A stretch of DNA of 64,000 nt. It comes from CBDFMG01 sp965221205 [NCBI: bacterium] (GTDB lineage Bacteria; SM23-31). The position numbers and the translations under genes were made by a program. The notes under the pieces were generated by a model. The model did not search any database, had not been told where the DNA came from, and was given only the letters and a program-made list of their open reading frames with translations. Shown in pieces: positions 27,083-37,821 of the stretch. The stretch spans positions 2,542,001-2,606,000 of the forward strand of contig OZ244870.1 of assembly GCA_965221205.1 (NCBI GenBank). Direction: 5' to 3'. Each line of letters starts with the position of its first letter. The stretch's first letter is position 1.

Positions 27083-28482
27083 TTAACCGCCTATCATCTT
27101 TTTAATATTGTCAAATATCCACTCAAATACAGAATATTTTAATTTGTAATCATTTCGAAGTTTCATAGCTTCTTCTTTTTTGGATTCATGCATTAATTTT
27201 CCATAATTTTCTTTAACAACACGCTCAATGTTCCTATTATGTATTTTCCGCTCCTTTTTGATAGCCAGAGCCTCACGAAATTGTTCTTGCATTATAAGAG
27301 ATTCCCAGTATTTGATCGTCGCAATGTGAGCTCGTTTCTCCTTGATTTTAAAGTAGTAAGCAAAATCAGCCGCAATATCCATCTGATTTTGTTCATATAC
27401 TTGATGGAATCGAGTTATGATTTCACCAAGTGTGTCTTTGTCTGCTATTTTCAGATCAAGATCACCAACAACCTTAAACATAATTTCGAACTGGTCAGAA
27501 CGTAAAAGATGATTAACAGCATCTGTGAGAGCTTCATTAACAATGCTGCTCGGAGTTTCATATTCTTCAATAAAAGTATTGATTTCTTGTGTTTCTCCGT
27601 TTTTGGCAGCACTCTGGATGAAAAATTTAGAAGATTTTGTTATCTTTTCACTAGCATCGTCGGATGAGTAATCAAATTGGAGATTGTAGTTTTGTTTCAG
27701 AAAAAGTGCACCATTTAAGTTGTTTTCATCAAGTAGCTTAAAATGTGAATTTTCAACTGCTTGTATCACATCATATGCAATCACTTCCGGAGTACCAGAA
27801 TCGAGCAGCTTGAAATTTTGTGCAACTTGATATGCTGTTTGTCCTCTCCCATCCTCCAGCATTTTGTTGTGAATTTTTGCTATAGATTCTGTAAGAAACT
27901 TTACTATTTCCGATAATATGGGATTGTGAACGTAATGCCGATAAATATCAAATGCATCTACTATTTGATACAGTTTGTCAATTTTGTTTATATCAAAATA
28001 TTTGGATATAACACAACCTTTAAAAAGTTGCACAAAATAGTTGATTTCTTTTTCATTAAGATCTTCTCAATCTTCATCATGAATAATTTTGTGTTCACTT
28101 TCAATTTTAATAATTGAATTAAGCTTATTGTCAGACAAGAGCTGATCATACTCCTTAGAAACCAACAGAAAGCAGCCTTTTTGGATCAAATCAAAAACCT
28201 TTCCAAGAAGATAAGCGTTGATGTAGGATTTGCCATTGATCAGAGCATTAAACTTGTTTCTGATTTCATTTAAAATGGAATCTATATTAATTTGTTTAAT
28301 ACCTCGGGCATTTTCCGGTCATTGAATAACTGCTTAAAAGCTTTTTCTGCTATCTCACTAACTTCACTACTGCTTAATTCTTTAACACTTAACTTTTTTT
28401 GCTGCGTTGATATCACCCGATAATAGAAGACCAAGAAACTCACTTTTGAGAACATTTCTTTCTTCGGCTTACATTTTCTCAT
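27083..28482 (-). pseudogene. Broken gene of unknown function (about 460 codons)
   Basis: Three minus-strand segments join into one protein if a frameshift near 28290 and a TGA at 28067-28069 are ignored. The parts are residues beginning MRKCKPKKEMFSKVSF, then SILNEIRNKFNALINGKSY to IKIESEHKIIHDED, then EDLNEKEINYFVQLF and a further 310 residues ending NIKKMIGG. It is acidic, helical and probably cytoplasmic. The repeated pattern of short helices (for example FRHVYEQ-like and KEEAMKLRN) suggests an alpha-solenoid. I do not recognise a family. The last 316 codons (27083-28033) are open and could still be translated from the GTG at 28031-28033. Confidence 0.55.
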
Positions 28483-28556
28483 TCAAGGTTAAATTGTACA
28501 GTAAATATATATATTAAGGTACTTAGGTTATTTCCGGACCAAGTGTTACAGTATAC

Positions 28557-28850
28557 TTGAAATGGGAAGAAAAAGTCACTTTATTGATTGTTGACACATC
28601 ATGTTTCTTTTGTTCTGGGGATCGTCTGTACCGTTTGCGTGATAATCGTTTTAGCGGTTCAAGGACGATCTTGCTCTACTGCCTAAAGCATAACAAAATT
28701 GAACAGTCACAGGCCATTCGAGAAAAATATAAATTGCCTGATGATACTAATGATAAGGTAAACAAAAAAACCAATGAAATTTTAATAGATGATGTGCAAA
28801 ATAAGGGAATTATATACAATGGTAACCAAAACACTTTTATAGAGGAGTAA
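28557..28850 (+). CDS. Doubtful small ORF of unknown function
   Basis: A 97-codon frame opens at a TTG without a clear ribosome-binding site. The second half (EQSQAIREKYKLPDDTNDK and on) has protein-like composition, but I recognise no family. It lies directly before a transposase tail and may itself be a gene fragment cut by the element. Confidence 0.2.
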   Translation: MKWEEKVTLLIVDTSCFFCSGDRLYRLRDNRFSGSRTILLYCLKHNKIEQSQAIREKYKLPDDTNDKVNKKTNEILIDDVQNKGIIYNGNQNTFIEE

Positions 28851-28854
28851 AAAT

Positions 28855-29013
28855 GGCACCTACCACCATATGAGCAAAAAGCATCTGGGCCGGTACGTGA
28901 TAGAATTCTCGGGGCATCATAGTGACCGTAGCCTTGATACAATTGACCAGATGGAGATCTTGATGCGGGGCATGGTTGGTAAGCAGCTACGATATGCGGA
29001 CTTAATCTGGTGA
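28855..29013 (+). pseudogene. IS1595-superfamily (ISXO2-like) transposase, C-terminal remnant
   Basis: A 52-codon open segment reads YHHMSKKHLGRYVIEFSGH then DRSLDTIDQMEILMRGMVG and KQLRYADLIW before a TGA. This is the recognisable end of ISXO2-like transposases. The catalytic domain and the left end of the element are missing. The restriction-modification gene begins 4 bp downstream, so the element border probably marks where that gene entered. Confidence 0.8.
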
Positions 29014-30793
29014 GATTATGAATTCAGTTTCAGATTTTATTATCAAAGTGAATGGTATTTACGAAACCGGCCAAGCCACTGAACATTCTTACCGCTCCGC
29101 TTTCGAGTCCCTAATCCACTCACTAGACGATGACGTGACCGCTTTGAACGAACCTAAGCGGGTGAAGTGCGGAGCACCGGACTTTCTTGTACAACATGGT
29201 GAAATCGCAATTGGCCATATTGAAACCAAGGATATCAGCGTTTGTTTACGCACCATGAAAGACACTAACAAGAAGCAAAAAGATCGCTATCGCAAAGCCC
29301 TGCCAAACTTGATTTACACCAATTGCCTTGATTGGGAATTTTACCGCGAGGGGACGCTTTCAACGGCCATAACCATTGGTCGTTTATTGCAGGGCATTTT
29401 CCAGCCACAGTGCAAGAAATTTGATATGCTCGAAAACCTGCTACGTGATTTCATCAGCCAAACCCCCCGAACCATTACATCATCACAAGTGCTGGCAAAA
29501 ATGATGGCGGGCAAGGCCGAGTTGATCAAGGATGTGCTGACAAATGCTTTAGAAGAAGATATAGGCAAGCAAACCGATCTGGCTGGCCAATACAAAGCTT
29601 TCCGGGAGCACCTGATCCATGACATCACCCCTGAGGAATTTGCGGATATCTACGCCGAAACCGTTGCTTATGGCTTGTTCGCCGCCCGCATCCATGACCC
29701 AACACTTGATACGTTCAGCCGTACAGAGGCTCTATACCTTCTACCAAAATCCAACCCCTTCCTGCGAAGCCTGTTTGGTTATGTCGCGGGGCCTGATCTT
29801 GATGACCGCCTTAAGTGGCTTATTGATGACTTGGCTCGTGTATTTTTGTCCTGCGATGTGCGCGTGTTGATGGATGACTTTGGCAGTCTGACCCAGCGCA
29901 ACGACCCTTTCCTGCATTTTTATGAAACATTCTTGTCTGCGTATAACCCAGCCAAACGCAAGGCGCGGGGCGTTTGGTATACGCCGGAACCCGTGGTCAA
30001 TTTTATCGTCCGTGCGGTGGATGAGGTATTACAAACCGAATTCGGATTACCCCTTGGACTTGCTGACAATTCCAAAATCACGGTCAATTGGGACACGGGC
30101 ACGAACGGTAACGAGTGCAAAGTCAAGAAAGAGGTCCACCGCGTTCAAATGTTGGACCCGGCTGTCGGCACCGGTACATTTCTGGCCGAGATGATCAAGC
30201 AGATTGCACCTCGCATTAAAGACATCGCGACGGGGCAATGGAAGTCCTATGTGGAAAAGGAACTTCTCCCGCGTTTGCACGGGTTTGAATTACTGATGGC
30301 CAGCTATGCTATGTGCCATATGAAGCTAAATATGGTCTTGACTGAGATGGGTTATACGCCCTCCGCAACCGCACCCCGCCTTGGGGTGTATCTGACCAAC
30401 AGCCTAGAGGAAGGTGAGGATCGCAACGTGCACGATATCTGTTTATGGCGCAATGGCTGACGCGAGAGGCGCAAGAGGCAAATAACATCAAGCTTCAGAC
30501 GCCCCATTATGTGCGTCATCGGCAATCCGCCGTATTCAGGCATTTCTCATAACATGGGACCGTGGATCATAGGATTGATTGATGATTACAAATATGTGGA
30601 CGGGGTGCATTTTGGCGAACGTAAACACTGGCTACATGATGACTATATGAAATTCATCCGCTTTGCTGAACATATGATTGACAAAAACGGAGAAGGCGTA
30701 CTCGGCTTTATTACTAACCACGGGTATTTGGACAACCCAACTTTTCGCGGGATGCGATGGCATTTGATGCAGACATTCGATCAAATTCACATC

Positions 30794-30813
30794 GTTGATT
30801 TACGTTGATTTAC
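30794..30813 (+). repeat. 10-bp tandem duplication in the restriction gene (first)
   Basis: GTTGATTTAC occurs twice in direct succession. One copy gives the family-like reading IVDLHGNSKKGEV; the second copy adds 10 bp, shifts the frame and creates an early TGA. Confidence 0.85.
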
Positions 30814-30940
30814 ATGGTAATTCAAAGAAAGGTGAAGTTTGTCCAGATGGAACACGTGACGTGAACGTGTTTGATATTCAGCAAGGAGTTGCCATCCTTG
30901 TTGGAGTGAAATTTTCCTCAAAAAGGACAAAGGGAACGGT

Positions 30941-30960
30941 AGCAGACATTAGCAGACATT
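30941..30960 (+). repeat. 10-bp tandem duplication in the restriction gene (second)
   Basis: AGCAGACATT occurs twice in direct succession. Removing one copy joins VADI to FFTDMWGERKSKYE in one frame; the duplication breaks it. Confidence 0.85.
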
Positions 30961-32183
30961 TTTTTTACTGACATGTGGGGAGAACGGAAATCTAAATATG
31001 AGAGGCTTTGGGAAGGGAGCTTTCCCCGAACACAGAAACAGCGTATAGAACCTCAGAAACCTTACTATTTTTTTCGAAATTTTGATCAGTCCGCAAAGGC
31101 GGTCTATTTCAGTGGATTTGGAGTTTCAGATTTCTTTAGACGTGGCTCTTCTGGCTGTGTTTCTGCGAAAGATAGGGTGAACTATAGCTTCACAAAGGCA
31201 GAAGCTGTTTCCAAAATTCGGTTCCTTAAGTCTCAACCCGATTCGGAAATACGTAACCACTTTGGCATCAAAGCGAAGGATGCACGTGATTGGAAAGTTT
31301 CCACAGCAAAAGCTGACGCTATCGAAAACACTATTGGTGTTAGTCCAACGGAAGCATTGTATCGGCCATTCGATAATCGATTGACATTCTATACAGGCAA
31401 TTCACGTGGACTTTATGCAAGCCCGCAGATTGGCATCATGAAACATATGCAAAATCAAAAAAATATTGGTCTTACTGTATCAAAGGTGAATCGACAAAAG
31501 AGCCTTGGCTATGTGTTCATCACGGATAAGCTAGTAGACTTTCATATTCATGATAGTATCGGAGATAGCACCAGTCTTTTCCCGCTCTATCTATTTTCTA
31601 ACGAAGGCGAATTGATCGAAACCCACCACACTAATTTCGACCCAAAGTTGTGGGAGAAACTCCAAGGTCTCGCAGAACACCCTGATCACGGCAGGCCGGA
31701 CGAAGTGCAAACATTTGACTATATTTATGGCGTCCTGTATTGCCCTGCCTATCGCAACGCATACTCTGAGTTTCTAAAGATCGACTTCCCCCGCATTCCG
31801 TGGCCCAAAAGCCCAGATGAATTTTGGAATGTTTCGGCCAAGGGCGGTGTCTTGCGCCAGTTGCACCTGATGGATATTGCGGCCATTGGACTGGCGCCGT
31901 ATCGGTTTGAGGGGAAAGGGGACAGTGTGGTGGGTAAAGTTCGGTATGAGGGCGGACGTGTCTGGATTAACAAAACTCAATACTTTGATAATGTGCCAGA
32001 GGTATCTTGGTCTTTCTATATCGGTGGATATCAACCTGCCCGGAAGTGGCTGAAAGACCGCAAGGGTCGCGCACTTAGTTTTGATGACATCCAGCATTAT
32101 CAGCGGATCATCAATATTTTGGCAGAAACCGACCTGGTCATGAAAACCATCACCATGGATTTAGAGGTGTAAAGAGAAAGAAT

Positions 32184-32339
32184 ATGGAAAAGAATCAAAG
32201 CAAACCACAACGTGATCGTCCAGTTATAAATACTATGCCAGAACCGATTCCAGATACATTGGAAAATGTGGCGTGGGCTGTATTGAATACTTTACCCAAA
32301 GCTAAGGATGATTGGCAATACCTGAAAAAGACTCATTGA
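32184..32339 (+). CDS. Small protein encoded directly after the restriction-modification gene
   Basis: A 51-codon ORF starts 11 bp after the restriction gene stop, with AAAGAGAAAG upstream of the ATG. The product begins MEKNQSKPQRDRP and contains EPIPDTLENVAWAVLNTLP, a Pro-rich then helical arrangement. I recall short proteins with a similar PxPIPDTxEN core in other bacteria, but I cannot name a function. The G+C content and the spacing tie it to the restriction gene. Confidence 0.5.
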   Translation: MEKNQSKPQRDRPVINTMPEPIPDTLENVAWAVLNTLPKAKDDWQYLKKTH

Positions 32340-32379
32340 ATACCTTGGTTTCCATTGTATGTAATTTCCCAAAATAAAC

Positions 32380-32607
32380 CGTTCAAATGGTTTCTGAAAA
32401 TCCCCTTATGCTCCTATCATTAAGAGCTCTTGGACTTCATTCCGTAGAGCAAATCCACTTATAAAAAGAACTTTTTCATTTTGCTTGGTTTTTTTGACTT
32501 CCAACAAAGTTTCTTTACCAGCCATCTAAGGCATGACCATTTCAAACAATATCATATCAATCACAATCTTTTTTCTCTTGAAATATTAAAATTGCCTCGT
32601 CACCATC
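32380..32607 (-). pseudogene. Response-regulator receiver (REC) domain relic
   Basis: Minus-strand frames give a recognisable receiver domain: DGDEAILIFQEKKDC, a frameshift, IDMILFEMVMP, then MAGKETLLEVKKTKQNEKV, LFISGFALRNEVQELLMIG and KPFE. The phospho-acceptor Asp position reads Glu (FEMVMP for the usual xDxxMP). TAG follows VMP and TAA follows MIGA. The gene start and the partner kinase are not present. It is an unambiguous relic of a two-component or hybrid-kinase receiver domain. Confidence 0.75.
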
Positions 32608-32768
32608 GATGGTCTAATCCTATTTTTGCTGCATTGACTAATCAACTAAGAGATATGTTTTGCTTTTACAAGCATTATTTGCTCCTAGAGTAGTACGAAT
32701 TTGTATTCCAATAATGTTGATAACAATCGATTGATCGTTATAGCAATTTTTAGCAAAAATAGCTGACT

Positions 32769-34148
32769 CTAATGGATTAATACAATCCCCTCATTTGGTG
32801 ACTGTATATTTTCAACTCCACGACTTGTTATAACTTGAGCATTTGAAATATTTAATGACAGTGGAAAACCGGGCCTTTCAGCAAGATTCATATGGACCAT
32901 ATATTCAAAAGCAAAAATATGATTCTCTTGAATAATTAAATGATGCGTGTCCGGCCGAAATTCTGCCATAGAGGGTCCGACTTCCCCTGTATTGCCTAAA
33001 GCGTGATTATCTATGGAAATTCCTGCAACATCAGTCCCTTTATTAGCGAGCCCCTCCTGTACTATAATATCACTTTTACCATCATCCTTAAAAGGTGTGT
33101 AAATGTAGCCTGCCTCTTCCATGGCTTTTACCATAGCATCTAGTGACTCACCAGCAGTCATGCCAACTCTCATGTGTGGACGCATGATCCATTGCCCTGC
33201 TATTGCTTTATCATAAACTTTTTGTAAAAAATCGGGTACTTTTGTTTCTCCTTCTTGCAAAATATAGGCATAAATTTTAGTATCCACAGGAAAACCCATA
33301 TGGCTATACCTTTGCCCGCCACCACCGCCATAAAATAAATCACCACGTTGCAAAGTGTAATGAGAAGACTCCATTTCGGATATATCCGAAGCTGCCGAAT
33401 AGACTACTCGGGCCCTAACTTCTCTCGCTGAAGTAGCACCCGGCACAATAGTAGATAAACGTTGTAACTTACGCTGCCGGGCCATTGTCAATAAATGGGT
33501 CTGTGCTGCAATTTCTCTACTTGTTCTCCTCACTATGAAATCAAGAATGACGTTCTCTGCTGACATAATTCTTGCAGAATATTTAGTGCCTAAAATCTTA
33601 TTAAGTTTCAAAAAAGCAGTATACGAAATACCATCTGCTATAGGGAGCCATTCCGAAAAATTTACTGCAATCGTTTTTGGGTCACGCTCTTCAACAAATT
33701 GTGTTATTTCGTCATAGACTTCGGGAATCGTAAAACTTTGACCCTTATCCATATTGTTAAAATTATAACCGCCCAAAGCCATATTTACTGCACGTGAACC
33801 ACGCACGTCAATATTTTCAATAGCCCCTGCACTCATACCAAACATAGCCCGCTCGATTTTATTTCCGAGATCAGTAAAAATTAAATAACCGGAAGTTTCT
33901 CCAAAATGTGGAGCCAATTTGTCACCACTTTCTTCGTTCGCAAAGACTCCCTCTGCACGAGTGACATGAATCCACATGTCCACGTTGTTGTCACGCATAG
34001 CTCCCGGCAGGATAAGATTAAGCTTTTCGTTCCTTATCAGACGTAGAATTTCAGCATCCGTTTCCGGTGTATATCCTTCAGTCTGCGCAATAGCAACGGG
34101 CACTATTAACATTACAGCAATGAAACAAATCATTCCTCGTGTTAACAT
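32769..34148 (-). CDS. Secreted M24-fold (creatinase/aminopeptidase P-like) protein, paralogue 1
   Basis: This 459-residue exported protein has a signal peptide (MICFIAVMLIVPVAIAQ), an N-terminal creatinase-like domain (about 30-190, with LILPGAMRDNNVDMWIHVTR) and a C-terminal M24 pita-bread domain. In the usual five metal ligands I see the second Asp (FPVDTKIYAYIL), the His (IDNHALGNTG) and one Glu (AFEYMVH). The first Asp position lies in GDLFYGGGGG, and the final RIED-type Glu reads NISN. Two ligands therefore seem lost, which puts peptidase activity in doubt. Two more copies lie in the window, one dead (34573-35886) and one intact (41705-43129). Confidence 0.85.
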   Translation of the reverse strand: MLTRGMICFIAVMLIVPVAIAQTEGYTPETDAEILRLIRNEKLNLILPGAMRDNNVDMWIHVTRAEGVFANEESGDKLAPHFGETSGYLIFTDLGNKIERAMFGMSAGAIENIDVRGSRAVNMALGGYNFNNMDKGQSFTIPEVYDEITQFVEERDPKTIAVNFSEWLPIADGISYTAFLKLNKILGTKYSARIMSAENVILDFIVRRTSREIAAQTHLLTMARQRKLQRLSTIVPGATSAREVRARVVYSAASDISEMESSHYTLQRGDLFYGGGGGQRYSHMGFPVDTKIYAYILQEGETKVPDFLQKVYDKAIAGQWIMRPHMRVGMTAGESLDAMVKAMEEAGYIYTPFKDDGKSDIIVQEGLANKGTDVAGISIDNHALGNTGEVGPSMAEFRPDTHHLIIQENHIFAFEYMVHMNLAERPGFPLSLNISNAQVITSRGVENIQSPNEGIVLIH

Positions 34149-34572
34149 AGTATGATCCTCCCTAGGTTAAAAGGCGATTATTTGTCAAACACTTCGTTGG
34201 CAGAAAGTTTATAATCAATTATGGTTTTCGCAAATTTCTAATCATGAATTATATTAAACATGGATGAGCAATGCAGAAACATAGAGATTACAATTAATGG
34301 TAAGTGATGACATACTCAATTACAAGCATTATCTGTATTCCTGATTGTTCGATAAGAGAATAAAAAGTTGGAATTAAATAAACATCTGTAAATATAGAAT
34401 TACTTCGATTTTTAATATTAAAGGGCTGATTCGTGTAAGTCAGCCATTTAATATTTGTTCAAAGCTTGATTAGTTAGACATAAGAAATATAATAAAAAAG
34501 CTAAAATCGCACCAGCGGCACAATCAACTCATATAACGGTAAAGTATCGCCTTCTCTTTCACAACCTGAGCC
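34149..34572. other. Gap between M24 paralogues, no gene seen
   Basis: About 420 bp of AT-rich DNA. It should contain the promoter of the M24 gene, but no convincing -35/-10 pair or hairpin stands out. No coding relic is recognisable. Confidence 0.5.
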
Positions 34573-35886
34573 TCAATGGATTAGTGTTATCTCCTCGTTT
34601 GGCGGCTGAATATTTTCCACTCCTCTGCCTGTTATTATTTGAGCGTTTAAAACACTAAATGCAATTGGATAACCAGACCTTTCATCAATATTCATGTGAA
34701 TCATGTATTCAAAAGCAAAAATATGATTATTTTGAATTCTTAAATGATGTGTGTCTGTTCGGAACGGCTCCATAGAAGCTCCGACCTCACCTGTATTATC
34801 TAAAGCGTGATTGTCAATGAAAAACCCTGGTTTATCTGTAGTAACGAGCACCCTCTGAACCATTTGATAGTCTCGCGCGACATTATCTGTAAAAGAAGTA
34901 TGTATATACCCGGCATCCTCCATAGCTTTAATCATAGCCTTCAAAGATTCTCCGGCTGTCATACCTACCCTCATATGCGGCCGTATAGATCCATTGGCCT
35001 GCTATTGCTGTGTCATAGGCTTTCTGTAAAAATTCGGGGGTTTTTGTTTCCCCTTATCTTAATATATAGCCATAAATTTTGGTGTCTACATCAAATCCCA
35101 AATAATCATACCAATTATTATCATAAAAAAATCACCCCGCTGTAATGTGTAATTAGATGAACCTGTCGTGGATCGATCTGATACAGCTGAATAGATAACT
35201 CGAACTCCTGCTTCTCCTGCTGATGTTGTTCCCGGTATGATACTGCTTAATTTTCCTAAAGAACCTTTACAAAATCCAAAATAACATTCTCCGCAGAGAC
35301 AATTCTATGAGAATATTGAGGCCCTAAAATTTTTTCCAGTTTTAAGTATGAAGAATGTGAAATGCCATCAGCTATTGGAAGCCATTCGGAGGTATTAACA
35401 GCAATCGTTTTTGGGTCACGCTCAGCAACAAATTGTGTTATTTCGCCATAGACTTCGGGACGGGAATTGTAAAAGTCTGACTCTTGTTCAGATTGTTATA
35501 ATTATAACCTCCTAATGCCATTGCAACTTCGCGAGAGCCGTATACGTCAATATTATCAACAGCACCTTCACTCATCCCAAAAATAGCTCGCTCGATTCTG
35601 TCTCCCAAATCGGTAAAGATCAAATAACCGGAAGTTTGGCCAAAATGCGGAGCCATTTTGTCTCCGCTTTCTACATTTGCAAAAATCCCCTCTCCACGAG
35701 TGACATGGATCCACATGTCCACGTTATTGTTACGCATGGCTCCTGAAGTATTAAGTACAGTTTTTCGCTTCTTATTAGGCTAAGAACTTCATAATCGGTC
35801 TCCGATGTATATCCTTTTGTCTGAGCATCTGCAACAGGTGCTGTGAATGTCACAGCCATTAAAAATAATATCACTCGAAATAGCAT
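34573..35886 (-). pseudogene. Secreted M24-fold protein, paralogue 2 (inactivated)
   Basis: This is a broken copy of the neighbouring M24 gene. It keeps an AAAGGAG sequence, the ATG at 35884-35886 and the signal peptide (MLFRVILFLMAVTFTAPVADA). Frame lesions occur at about 35748 (after YLILQ, before AMRNNNVDMW), near 35462 (a CCCGT-like 5-bp insertion inside the VYGEITQ region), near 35275 (loss of about 35 codons covering the RRTSREIAA region) and near 35000-35140. The C-terminal 134 codons (34573-34974) remain open. It shows that the family was expanding here and that one member is being lost. Confidence 0.85.
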
Positions 35887-36085
35887 AAAAACACTCCTTT
35901 TATTGGTTAATGTTAAAAAACTAAGGATATGCATACATCCATTTGTATTTGTATCTACTCAGAAGGAATTTCACTTATTCAGCGAGATAAACAATAAAGT
36001 GTCATTGTTTTTGGTTGAACATAAGAATAATATTGATATAACTTTATGGTGGCGATATTGATTTAAAATATTGTTGAAAATAGAA

Positions 36086-36116
36086 AAGGACTTACAATAT
36101 AATATCATAAGTCCTT
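36086..36116 (-). terminator. Rho-independent terminator after the tRNA cluster
   Basis: AAGGACTTA (36086-36094) and TAAGTCCTT (36108-36116) form a perfect 9-bp stem with a 13-nt loop. On the minus strand TTTTCTATTTTC follows. It lies 11 bp after tRNA-Leu and would end the Gly-Cys-Leu tRNA transcript. Confidence 0.65.
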
Positions 36117-36127
36117 ATTTATTTATG

Positions 36128-36211
36128 TACCGAGGGCCGGGCTCGAACCGGCACGGCCTAAAGGCCAATGGATTTTAAGTCCATTGCGTCTACCAATTCC
36201 GCCACCCCGGC
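36128..36211 (-). tRNA. tRNA-Leu (anticodon TAA)
   Basis: This is an 84-nt class II tRNA with a variable arm (GGCCTTTAGGCC region). The acceptor GCCGGGG pairs with CCTCGGT using two G-U pairs. The anticodon stem ATGGA/TCCAT carries the loop CTTAAAA, giving TAA. It is the last of three tRNAs in one minus-strand cluster. Confidence 0.94.
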
Positions 36212-36357
36212 ATATAATTAAGTTTCGTGCGTTTATGCAGGAATATTATAACTATTCGGAATTGTGTTTATATACTGAGTGCTTGCTTGAAAAAGAATAC
36301 AGGCCCAAGAAATGCCTGCGCGCTTTTTATAAACGTTTTGTTATCCGGTAACTTAAG

Positions 36358-36430
36358 AGGCGACGATCGGATTCGAACCGATGAATAGAGGTTTTGCAGA
36401 CCTCCGCCTTAGCCACTTGGCTACGTCGCC
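36358..36430 (-). tRNA. tRNA-Cys (anticodon GCA)
   Basis: The acceptor GGCGACG pairs with CGTCGCC. The anticodon stem GAGGT/ACCTC carries the loop CTGCAAA, giving GCA. It is the middle tRNA of the cluster, 4 bp from tRNA-Gly. Confidence 0.95.
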
Positions 36431-36434
36431 ATTG

Positions 36435-36506
36435 AGCGGGAGACGGGATTTGAACCCGCGACGTTCTCGTTGGCAACGAGATACTCTACCACTGAGTTAC
36501 TCCCGC
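36435..36506 (-). tRNA. tRNA-Gly (anticodon GCC)
   Basis: The acceptor GCGGGAG pairs with CTCCCGC. The anticodon stem TCTCG/CGAGA carries the loop TTGCCAA, giving GCC. It is the first tRNA of the minus-strand cluster and lies just upstream of tRNA-Cys. Confidence 0.95.
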
Positions 36507-36719
36507 CAAAAAACGCCTCAAATATACTATTTTTTAGTGTTATCTGCAATAGAAATGTTCTGGAATATTAAATGGTTTCTTGCTTGAAAGAGCCTGTTGT
36601 ATTCATAAGTCATACAACATGTTTTATCAGGGACATTTCATCTCATTTTGCTTTACTCGATTGAGAAATATTCATATTTTTACTATAAACATACTAATCA
36701 TAAAAATTAAGGAGGTGCA

Positions 36720-37714
36720 ATGAAATATCGCCGTATGCCGATAGAGTTTGAATCACTTAAAGAATTTGGTTTAGATAAAATCAATTATAATCTTATTGAA
36801 AGTTCGGTGCCGGATGTCCATTATAGTGATTTACAGGTAGATTTATCCAACTTAGTGTTTTCGTATGGTAATCATCGTGAAAAAAGTGAATTGCAGGAAA
36901 TAATAACGAGTGATGATCAAGTGTTAAAACCCGAAAACGTTCTTATGACTCAGGAGGGCAGAGCAAGCGTTATATTGTATCTATACCGCCCTCCTGAGAT
37001 CGAATAATCATATGGTGGTAGCTTATCAAAACTACATATTGAATGTAGAATGTCCCCGTGCCGTTGGTGCAAATGTTGAGCTCATTCACCATGAATATGA
37101 AAATAGATGGAATCCAAATATTGACAAACTTGCCTCAATTGTCACTTAGGATACAAAAATTGTGAGCATTATTGTTCCTCACAATCCAACAGGCTCCATG
37201 ATGTCGGCAGATGACTTAAGACGAAATCTACCGACAGATGACATTCGGACAAAATCTTCCTGTTGCCGTATCTTTAAGTGAAAACATCATAAGTGTCACC
37301 AGTATACCATAAAGCTATGGTCTGCCCGAAATACATATCGACTGGTTAATTACACAAGATGTTCAGTTGTTTGAATCACTTTTATCTGCTAAGGATCTTA
37401 CTACAATCTGCAATTCTATTACAGATGAGGAAATTGAGCACACAGTTATGCAAGATAAAGAGAATTTTCTTGAACAATTTAAGTATAATATAAACAGAAA
37501 ATTAGCTTTCGTCACAGAATGGATGGATGCGGAAGAAAACTTTGAGTGGATAAAACCTGAAGGTGGTGTTGTATGTTTTTCGATGATTAAGCCTGGTATT
37601 GCGCTTGATATTGACAAGTTTTATTCCGTATTAAAAGAAAAGCACAACACATTTGTTGGTCAGGAACACTGGTTTGAAGTTGATCGTCGGTTAATGGGAA
37701 TCGGCTATGGGTAG
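36720..37714 (+). pseudogene. PLP-dependent aminotransferase (class I/II), inactivated
   Basis: A clear GGAGGTGC precedes the ATG. The N-terminal 95 codons are open (MKYRRMPIEFESLKEFG to VLMTQEGRAS). Then frames change and the rest reads VVAYQNYILNVECPRAVGAN, IIVPHNPTGSMMSADDLR, DEIYRQMTFGQNLPVAVSL, SYGLPEIHIDWLITQ and a C-terminal domain to GIGYG. Lesions are a frameshift near 36985, a TAG at 37147-37149, a deletion of roughly 15-20 codons before DEIYR, and a TAA at 37310-37312. The TAA replaces the lysine (normally S-x-x-K-x-YG) that binds pyridoxal phosphate. Intact relatives move amino groups between amino and keto acids. Confidence 0.85.
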
Positions 37715-37821
37715 ACTCTCCTTGAAGACTTGCAGTCGGAATTGCAATGTGTCTGTAAGGCCGTTCGGAAATCTATATTTCAATTTAAATAGGTTCACAC
37801 CATTCTACATCAAACAAATTC

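Larger units (their letters stand above)
29018..32172 (+). pseudogene. Type ISP-like fused restriction endonuclease-methyltransferase, frameshifted
   Basis: One gene of about 1,040 codons is spread over three ORFs. The N-terminal part has a PD-(D/E)XK nuclease-like motif (P54-D55, E69-T-K71). The N6-adenine methyltransferase core has SAM motif I (MLDPAVGTGTF) and catalytic NPPY (IGNPPYSGIS near 30515-30545). The C-terminal target-recognition domain (30973-32172) resembles the type ISP specificity domain (ALYRPFDNRLTFYTG, FDYIYGVLYCPAYRNAY). Lesions are a frame change near 30445, one extra C in the CCCC run at 30502-30505, and two 10-bp tandem duplications at 30794-30813 and 30941-30960. Higher G+C than neighbours suggests transfer. 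It would have methylated and cut DNA; it is now probably inactive. Confidence 0.85.

Noticed and set aside
27083-32340. A complete new defence island
   Set aside because: The restriction gene and the unknown neighbour are both broken, and no further defence gene is recognisable, so a working system cannot be claimed.
32481-32693. Plus-strand ORF of 70 codons
   Set aside because: It is antisense to the response-regulator relic, which gives a clear family match on the minus strand.
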